A stretch of 11,593 nt of DNA from Pseudomonadota bacterium (GTDB lineage: Bacteria > Pseudomonadota > Gammaproteobacteria > Burkholderiales > Burkholderiaceae_C), in contig JAUPTP010000028.1 in assembly GCA_030918015.1 (NCBI GenBank), positions 1-11,593 on the forward strand, written 5' to 3'. Below are positions 6,778 through 11,593 of this stretch, one piece after another (position 1 is the stretch's first letter; each line of letters begins with the position of its first letter). A model generated the notes under the pieces. It saw only the letters and a program-made list of their open reading frames with translations. It was not told the DNA's origin and did no database searches. A program made the position numbers and the translations under genes.

Positions 6778-7403
6778 TCCTGCTGTCCCTGCGTGCCTGG
6801 CTCAACCGCCGACGCCGCCGCCTGGTGCGCGCGCTGATGTTCCGCGTGATCTTCGGCGAGCGCTCGCAAGGCCGCGACCTGCCTCACACCCGCATCGCGC
6901 CCTCGACCTGCATCGAGCACGAGGAGGGCCTGCGCCTGGGCGACCATGTCTTCATCGGGCACTTCAACCTGATCGAGGCCAGCGGCGGCGTGACCCTGGG
7001 CGAGGGGGTCCAGATCACGAGCCACTGCGCCATCGTCACCCACAGCTCGCACCGCAGCCTGCGGCTGCTGGGGCCCGGCTTCGCCACCTGGCCGGGGCCG
7101 GGCGAGCGCCCGGGCTGGATCGCCGGCCCGGTGGAGATCGGCCCCTGGAGCTACATCGGCCCGCACAGCGTCATCGAGGCGGGCACCCGGCTGGGCCGCG
7201 GCACGATCGTGCGGGCGGGCACCCGTGTGAGGGGTGTATTTCCGGATTTCTCGATCCTGGAAGGAACACCCGCCAAAGTGGTCGGCGACAGCCGCGACGG
7301 GGATGCGACACTGCTGCAAAGACATCCGCACTGCAGGGAGCAGCATGCCGCATGGTCGGGCGGACTCGCCCGGCCCGCGGCCGATGACCCCGACTGCCGC
7401 TGA
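6774..7403 (+). CDS. Left-handed beta-helix acyltransferase (hexapeptide repeat family)
   Basis: This 209-residue protein probably O- or N-acylates the polysaccharide repeat unit in the cytosol. A basic, amphipathic N terminus (LRAWLNRRRRRLVRALMFRV, 6-25) may bring it to the membrane face. Hexapeptide repeats start near residue 52 (LRLGDHVFIGHFNLIE) and continue through VTLGEGVQITSHCAIVTHSSH (His90 or His93 as likely catalytic base), GPVEIGPWSYIGPHSVIEAG and LGRGTIVRAGTRV, ending with the usual GTPAKVVG (164-171). A 38-residue tail after that motif (to CR at 209) is atypical and polar. The gene overlaps the flippase stop by 4 bases (ATGA), a sign of translational coupling. Acyl donor and acceptor cannot be told from sequence. 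Confidence 0.82.
   Translation: MILLSLRAWLNRRRRRLVRALMFRVIFGERSQGRDLPHTRIAPSTCIEHEEGLRLGDHVFIGHFNLIEASGGVTLGEGVQITSHCAIVTHSSHRSLRLLGPGFATWPGPGERPGWIAGPVEIGPWSYIGPHSVIEAGTRLGRGTIVRAGTRVRGVFPDFSILEGTPAKVVGDSRDGDATLLQRHPHCREQHAAWSGGLARPAADDPDCR
7335..7340 (+). promoter_or_regulatory. Possible ribosome binding site for an upstream start of the first glycosyltransferase
   Basis: AGGGAG lies 4 bases before an ATG at 7345 that is in frame with the next gene. If used, it would add 20 residues and overlap the acyltransferase gene by 59 bases. Neither later start (7384, 7405) has a visible site, so this leaves the start open. Confidence 0.35.
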
Positions 7404-7404
7404 C

Positions 7405-8544
7405 ATGGCCCGACGACTGATCCGCGACCTCCCCGAAGCCTTGCCCCAGCTCGATCCCCCGGCCTACGGCCGCTGGCGCCATGTGCTGATCGGCGACGCC
7501 GAGAGCCCGCACCTGCTGAAATGGGCCCGCGCACTGGCTCCGCAGGTGGACCTGTGGGTGGCCTCGAGCCGGGGCTTCGCGCCGGGCTTCGAGGGGCTGG
7601 TGCCGCGCAAGTGCCGCTTCGAGCTGGGCGAGGACACCCGCCACGGCGGCGGCAACGTCGGCGTGCTGCGCCGGCTGCCCGAGCTGGGCCGCTGGCTGCA
7701 GCAGGTCGACGCCGACTGGCTGCATCCGCACTACCTGACCTCGCACGGCACGCTGACCGTGGCGGCCAAGAAGGGCTGGAAGCTGCGCGGGCGCATCTGC
7801 GCCTCGGCCTGGGGCAGCGACATCCTGGTGACGCCGCAGCGCGGACCGCACTACCGCTGGATCACCTCGCAGGTGCTGCGCGCCAGCGCGCTGACCACCA
7901 GCGACTCCGAGCACATGGCCGCGCAGATGCGCCAGCTCGGCGCCGCCGAGGTGCAGGTCTTCCCCTTCGGCCTGGAGCGCATGCCCCCGGTGCCGGTGCG
8001 CAAGGCGCCGTGGACCTTCTTCGCCAACCGCGGCCTGGAGCCGATCTACCGGCCGGAGCGGGTGCTCTCCGCCTTCGCGACGATCGCCAGCGCCTTCCCC
8101 GAGGCGCGGCTGACGGTGGCCAACGACGGCTCGCTGCGCAGCGCCCTCGAGGCGCGGGTGGCCGAGCTGGGCCTGTCGCGCCATGTGCAGTTCGTCGGCC
8201 GGCTCGACGCCAAGACCCAGCAGCGCCACTACGAGGAGGCGCAGTGGTACTTCAGCCTGCCCTCGAGCGACTCGGTGGCGGTGTCGGTGCTGGAGGCGAT
8301 GGCCAGCGGCTGCATCCCCATCCTGTCGGACCTGCCGGCCAACCACGAGCTGGTGCGCTCGGGCAGCAACGGCCTGATCCTGACCGATGCGCCGATCGCG
8401 CTGATGAACCTGCCGATGCAGCTCGTGCCGATGCTCGACCAGGCCCTCGAGATCGGACGCGACAATCACGAGTGGGTGAGGCTGCACGGCCAGTTCGCCC
8501 CGGCGGTGGTCGGCCTGCTCGACCGCATGGCCGAGCTGATGTGA
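7405..8544 (+). CDS. Glycosyltransferase, GT4 family (GT-B fold)
   Basis: The 379-residue reading from ATG 7405 is a retaining GT-B glycosyltransferase that would add a sugar to the lipid-linked repeat unit on the cytosolic membrane face. The N-terminal domain begins WRHVLIGDAESPHLLKWARAL (24-44) and has WLHPHYLTSHG (105-115) and SAWGSDILVTP (134-144), a motif seen in GT4 enzymes. The donor domain has FANRGLEPIYRPERVL (206-221) and VQFVGRLDAK. The EX7E-like region is VSVLEAMASGCIPILSDLPANHELV (Glu297 within it). ATG 7405 follows the acyltransferase stop by 1 base. Alternatives are 7384 and 7345, the latter with the better ribosome site; the first core strand lies downstream of all three. The donor sugar is unknown; a diacetamido-uronate from the wlb enzymes is a reasonable guess. 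Confidence 0.85.
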   Translation: MARRLIRDLPEALPQLDPPAYGRWRHVLIGDAESPHLLKWARALAPQVDLWVASSRGFAPGFEGLVPRKCRFELGEDTRHGGGNVGVLRRLPELGRWLQQVDADWLHPHYLTSHGTLTVAAKKGWKLRGRICASAWGSDILVTPQRGPHYRWITSQVLRASALTTSDSEHMAAQMRQLGAAEVQVFPFGLERMPPVPVRKAPWTFFANRGLEPIYRPERVLSAFATIASAFPEARLTVANDGSLRSALEARVAELGLSRHVQFVGRLDAKTQQRHYEEAQWYFSLPSSDSVAVSVLEAMASGCIPILSDLPANHELVRSGSNGLILTDAPIALMNLPMQLVPMLDQALEIGRDNHEWVRLHGQFAPAVVGLLDRMAELM

Positions 8545-8548
8545 TGCG

Positions 8549-9817
8549 ATGAATCTCCTCTACCTGAACCACTATGCCGGCGCGCCCGCGCTGGGCATGG
8601 AATTCCGCCCCTACTACCTCGCGCGCGAGTGGACCCGCCTGGGCCACCGGGTGCAGATGGTGGCCTGCGCGACCTCGCATGTGCGCGCTACCGCGCCCAC
8701 GCCCCGCGGCCGCCCGGTCGTGCAGCCCGAGCACCAGGACATCGACGGCATCGACTACCTGTGGTTCCCCGGACCGCCCTACCAGGGCAACGGCCTGGGC
8801 CGGGTCAAGAACATCTGGGCCTTCCTGAGCCAGGTCTGGCGCGCCGCGCCGGCCCTGGCCACGCAGTTCCGCCCGGATGTGGTGATCGCCTCCAGCACCT
8901 ATCCGATGGACATCTGGGTGGCGCGACGCATCGCCCGGCTGGCCGGCGCGAAGCTGGTCTTCGAGGTGCACGACCTCTGGCCGCTGTCGCCGATCGAGCT
9001 GGGCGGCATGTCGCCGCGCCATCCCTTCATCCTGATGTGCCAGAAGGCCGAGGACGATGCCTACCGCGACGCCGACGTGGTCGTGTCGATGCTGCCGAAG
9101 GTGCACGAGCACATGGCCGGGCGCGGCCTGGACCTGCGCAAGCTGCACATCGTGCCCAACGGCATCACGCTCGACGAGTGGGACGGCGCGCCCGAGCCGC
9201 TGCGCGAGGATGTCGCCGGCGCGGTCGCGGCGGCGCGGGCCGCCGGGCGCACGGTGGTGGGCTACGCCGGCTCGATGGGCCTGCCCAACGCACTCGACAC
9301 GCTGCTGGACGCGGCCAAGCGGCTGCGCGACGCCGGCGCCGCGATCGCCTTCGTGATGGTCGGCGGCGGCCACGAGCGCGATCGCCTGGCCGAGCGGGTG
9401 CGCACCGAGGGCCTGGAGGCCAGCGTCACGCTGCTCGCGCCCATCCCCAAGCGCCAGATCCCGAGCTTCCTGGCCGGCATCGACATCGCCTACATCGGCT
9501 GGCAGCGCGTGCCCATCTACCGCTTCGGCATCGCGCCCAACAAGCTGATGGACTACATGATGGCCGGCTGCGCGGTGCTCCACTCGGTCGAGGCCGGCAA
9601 CGACCCGGTCGCGCAGGCCGGCTGCGGCCTGACGGTGGCGCCGGAGTCACCGGACGCGGTGGCCGAGGGGCTGCGCCGGCTCGCCGCGCTGCCCGCGGCC
9701 GAGCGCCGCGCGATGGGCGAGCGCGGCCGCGCCTTCGTGCAGGCGCACCACACCTATCCGGTGCTGGCCCGGCGGTTTCTCGACGCCGTTTCAGTTCTGC
9801 CGGACTCGCGATCTTGA
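8549..9817 (+). CDS. Glycosyltransferase, GT4 family, WbuB-like
   Basis: This 422-residue GT-B glycosyltransferase resembles the WbuB group of O-antigen enzymes. It begins MNLLYLNHYAGAP and has GMEFRPYYLAREWTRLGHRV (16-35) in the acceptor domain, followed by IDGIDYLWFP and PDVVIASSTYPMDIW (109-123). FEVHDLWPLSPIELGG (138-153) is a strong family signature. The donor domain has VPNGI (202-206), VVGYAGSMGLPN (236-247), FVMVGGGHERDRL and the nucleotide-sugar site YRFGIAPNKLMDYMMAGCAV (324-343). It starts 4 bases after the previous stop. It is the last gene of the tightly packed block: a 102-base gap follows with no obvious strong terminator. Donor and linkage cannot be assigned. The name WbuB describes the subfamily, not a proven FucNAc transfer. 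Confidence 0.88.
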   Translation: MNLLYLNHYAGAPALGMEFRPYYLAREWTRLGHRVQMVACATSHVRATAPTPRGRPVVQPEHQDIDGIDYLWFPGPPYQGNGLGRVKNIWAFLSQVWRAAPALATQFRPDVVIASSTYPMDIWVARRIARLAGAKLVFEVHDLWPLSPIELGGMSPRHPFILMCQKAEDDAYRDADVVVSMLPKVHEHMAGRGLDLRKLHIVPNGITLDEWDGAPEPLREDVAGAVAAARAAGRTVVGYAGSMGLPNALDTLLDAAKRLRDAGAAIAFVMVGGGHERDRLAERVRTEGLEASVTLLAPIPKRQIPSFLAGIDIAYIGWQRVPIYRFGIAPNKLMDYMMAGCAVLHSVEAGNDPVAQAGCGLTVAPESPDAVAEGLRRLAALPAAERRAMGERGRAFVQAHHTYPVLARRFLDAVSVLPDSRS

Positions 9818-9894
9818 GCGCGATCAACCGCCGCGATTCAGGCCAGATGGCGCGCTGACAGCCCGACCGCCCCCCTAGCATCGCGCACGGACAG

Positions 9895-9902
9895 GCCGAG
9901 AA
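9895..9902 (+). promoter_or_regulatory. Possible sigma-28 (FliA) -10 element before the flagellin-like gene
   Basis: GCCGAGAA differs by one base from the enterobacterial FliA -10 consensus GCCGATAA. The expected -35 position (9876-9883, TAGCATCG) is a weak match to TAAAGTTT, and the box lies only 17 bases before the ATG, which would leave a leader of about 10 bases. TAGCAT at 9876-9881 could instead be a sigma-70 -10. This is a tentative call, worth making only because the downstream gene has a flagellin fold. Confidence 0.25.
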
Positions 9903-9919
9903 AGCGAAGCAAGCGGGCC

Positions 9920-11347
9920 ATGGCGGATCTCCTGGCAATGATGACGATGGCGTGGAGCGGCTTGACCCGGCTGTCGGCCCATGACGGCACGCGCACGGCC
10001 GCCGCACGCCTGGCCACCGGACGGCGTGTCAACCAGGCCAGCGATGATGCCGCCGGCCTGGCGATCTCCGAGCGGCTGCTCGCGACTTCACGGGCGCAAG
10101 GCGTGATCGGACGCGGCATCAACGAGGCCATCGGGCGCGTGCAGCAGGCCGATGCCGGCCTGACGCAGATTGCCGGCCTGATCCAGGACGCCCGCGACCT
10201 GGCCATCGAGTCGGGCAACGGTGCCCTGAAGGCATCGGACCGCGCCCGGCTGCAGACGAACTACGAGATGCTGCTTGCGCAGATCGACGCCACCGCCGCG
10301 GGCACGCGCCTGTTCGGACAAAGCCTGCTGATCGCCCCCCAGGAAAGCGACACGCCCGATCTGAACCGGGTCTTCGGCGAGTCCGGCCGCAGCCTGTGGC
10401 TGAACTCGGGCATCCGGCCGATTGCACGCATTCCGGCCGGCATGCGCAATGTGGAGATCGAAGTCGACGCGCTGGGCGCCGATGACGACCTGCAGATCTT
10501 CACCACCGACGGCCGCCACCTGCTCGGCACCCGGCTGGACGACATGGTCTGGCGGGCCAATCGCATCACCACCGGCGAGCAGGTGCGCGAGCGGGTGATG
10601 CTGCGCTCGCTGGGCTTTGCGCCGGGCGCGCATTACGACGACAGCGGCCTCCTCGACGGCAGCGCGGCCTTCGTCGATCCGGCGCTGGCGCTGGCCGGGG
10701 AGGCGGCGCTGCTGGAGACCAGCCTGGGCGGCATGACGCTGGGCTACAGCGGCGACGGCGATCATCAGGACGACGCGCCGAACGATGGCCGGGTCAGCGG
10801 CAGCGCGCGCCACGAGCTGCTGATGATCGGCGAGGTGACGCAGTCGCTGCTGGTCATGGTGGTGGGCTCAGGCTCCTTCGGAGCGCGCGCGCGCTGGACC
10901 GATGCCGACCCCACGACGGCGGGTTCGCTCGATGACGCCGGGCCGCGGGTGGTGCTGAGCGCCGATTTCGGCCAGGCGAGCCAAGGCATGACGCTGGCCC
11001 TCCTGCCGGCGGACCGTGCCGCGCTGGGGCTGTCAGGCAGCGGCATCGCCACGCAAGCCGCCGCACGATCGAGCCTGAGTGCGCTGGACCAGGCGCTGGA
11101 GACGGTGGGCAGCCACCGCGGACGCCTCGGCGCGCAGAGCCGTCGACTCGAACAGGCGCTCGGGCACTGCGAAGCCGCCGCCCCCCTGAACCAGTTCGCC
11201 CGCAGCCGCATCATCGATGCCGACATGGCCACCGAACTGGCGGCCCTGGCTCGGCAGCGACTGCGTGAGCAGATCGGCCCGGCCCTGCTGGGCCAGGCCA
11301 CGCTGATGCCTCGACAGGTGCTGGCGCTGTTGCTCGGGCACGGATGA
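9920..11347 (+). CDS. Divergent flagellin-like protein with an unrecognised middle domain
   Basis: This 475-residue protein has both conserved ends of flagellin. At the N terminus, RLATGRRVNQASDDAAGLAI (30-49) corresponds to RLSSGLRINSAKDDAAGQAI in FliC; 29 residues precede it here against 30 in E. coli, which supports ATG 9920. Then come INEAIGRVQQADAGL (67-81) and ARDLAIESGN. At the C terminus, ALDQALETVGSHRGRLGAQ (388-406), SRIIDADMATELAALAR (429-445) and LGQATLMPRQVLALL (457-471) match the D0/D1 helices. It would be exported by the flagellar type III apparatus and either polymerise in the filament or cap it. The middle (about 140-375) includes LQIFTTDGRHLLGTRLDD and HELLMIGEVTQSLLVMVV and is not recognised. 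Only one lysine (104) and one cysteine (417) occur, with four tryptophans, unusual for filament flagellins. No other flagellar gene is in the window. Confidence 0.82.
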   Translation: MADLLAMMTMAWSGLTRLSAHDGTRTAAARLATGRRVNQASDDAAGLAISERLLATSRAQGVIGRGINEAIGRVQQADAGLTQIAGLIQDARDLAIESGNGALKASDRARLQTNYEMLLAQIDATAAGTRLFGQSLLIAPQESDTPDLNRVFGESGRSLWLNSGIRPIARIPAGMRNVEIEVDALGADDDLQIFTTDGRHLLGTRLDDMVWRANRITTGEQVRERVMLRSLGFAPGAHYDDSGLLDGSAAFVDPALALAGEAALLETSLGGMTLGYSGDGDHQDDAPNDGRVSGSARHELLMIGEVTQSLLVMVVGSGSFGARARWTDADPTTAGSLDDAGPRVVLSADFGQASQGMTLALLPADRAALGLSGSGIATQAAARSSLSALDQALETVGSHRGRLGAQSRRLEQALGHCEAAAPLNQFARSRIIDADMATELAALARQRLREQIGPALLGQATLMPRQVLALLLGHG

Positions 11348-11373
11348 TCTCGCGGGAAGATCGCCACCGTGGC

Positions 11374-11377
11374 AGGA
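11374..11377 (+). promoter_or_regulatory. Ribosome binding site of the methyltransferase-like gene
   Basis: AGGA lies 9 bases before ATG 11387 and supports that start over an in-frame GTG at 11369. Confidence 0.45.
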
Positions 11378-11386
11378 TCTGCGCTC

Positions 11387-11593
11387 ATGGCCCGCCCCTC
11401 CCGACCCGACGACGAGACCACCCGCATCGCACAGCGCTACGCCCGCCGGGCCCGGGCGGCCGCGGACGGACAGGCCGACCGCTACAGCCTGCTGCGGCCC
11501 GAGGTCTGGCAGACGGTGCAGGAGCGCCAGCGCGCGATGCTCGGCCTGTTCGCCCGCCACGGCTGGCACGACCTGGCGCAGCGCCAGATCGTC
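11387..11593 (+). CDS. Probable SAM-dependent class I methyltransferase (N-terminal 69 residues, cut by window edge)
   Basis: The reading frame is open from ATG 11387 to the edge. The start TTRIAQRYARRARAA (11-25), then DRYSLLRPEVWQTVQERQRA (31-50) and MLGLFARHGWHDLAQRQIV, resembles from memory the N-terminal segment of class I methyltransferases found in exopolysaccharide clusters, in which the SAM-binding VEVGCGSGG motif follows directly. That motif would begin just past the end of the window, so the assignment cannot be confirmed here. It is 39 bases after the flagellin-like gene on the same strand. It could act on the polysaccharide or on another substrate. Confidence 0.5.
   Translation, partial: MARPSRPDDETTRIAQRYARRARAAADGQADRYSLLRPEVWQTVQERQRAMLGLFARHGWHDLAQRQIV

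Noticed and set aside
7171..9583. Two long minus-strand open frames (7171-8487 and 8252-9583) opposite the glycosyltransferases
   Set aside because: The plus-strand GT4 motifs are unambiguous, and the minus-strand peptides show only composition-driven low complexity.
11348..11386. Inverted repeat GATCT...AGATC after the flagellin-like gene as a terminator
   Set aside because: The stem is only 5 bases with a 7-base loop and no T-run follows; it is too weak to call.
1..11593. CRISPR arrays, tRNA or rRNA genes, insertion sequences
   Set aside because: No regular repeats, tRNA-like cloverleaf sequence, rRNA or transposase motifs were seen on reading both strands.

Overview
The window is GC-rich DNA with strong G/C bias at third codon positions. 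It looks like a betaproteobacterial chromosome, probably Burkholderiales. This is inferred from the composition, from the very Bordetella-like WlbA and Pseudomonas/Bordetella-like WlbB and WlbC proteins, and from the lysS neighbour; no taxonomic marker gene is present. It reads as the edge of a surface-polysaccharide (O-antigen or exopolysaccharide) locus beside a housekeeping gene, with an accessory two-gene cassette inside the polysaccharide operon and a divergent flagellin-like gene at its end.

Layout. 1-504 (minus) is the N-terminal third of lysyl-tRNA synthetase, cut by the window edge. A 165-bp divergent gap follows. 670-1728 is wlbA and 1757-2341 is wlbB. 2345-4128 is an inserted pair: a 424-residue ABC/RecF-like AAA ATPase and, overlapping its stop codon, a 169-residue protein of unknown function. 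About 250 bp of scar-like sequence follows, with a possible 3' gene remnant. The polysaccharide genes resume with wlbC (4379-5503), a Wzx-type flippase (5515-6777), a left-handed beta-helix acyltransferase (6774-7403) and two GT4 glycosyltransferases (about 7405-8544 and 8549-9817). After a 102-bp gap comes a flagellin-fold protein (9920-11347), then the start of a probable SAM-dependent methyltransferase (11387 to the edge).

How the genes fit together. WlbA (C3 oxidation), WlbC (PLP transamination) and WlbB (N-acetylation) are the three steps that convert UDP-GlcNAcA to UDP-2,3-diacetamido-2,3-dideoxyglucuronate. The UDP-GlcNAc 6-dehydrogenase and any 2-epimerase are not in the window. The two glycosyltransferases and the acyltransferase would build and decorate the repeat unit, and the flippase would move it across the inner membrane. 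The flippase-to-second-GT genes are packed end to end, which suggests one transcript.

The most interesting part is the ATPase/small-protein pair. It is less GC-rich than its surroundings, it sits exactly between wlbB and wlbC, and its translation is coupled both to wlbB and internally. This is the architecture of two-gene defence modules (ATPase sensor plus small effector), but I cannot match it to a named system. The second point of interest is the flagellin-like protein, which has complete N- and C-terminal flagellin signatures, an unrecognised middle domain, one lysine, one cysteine and four tryptophans.
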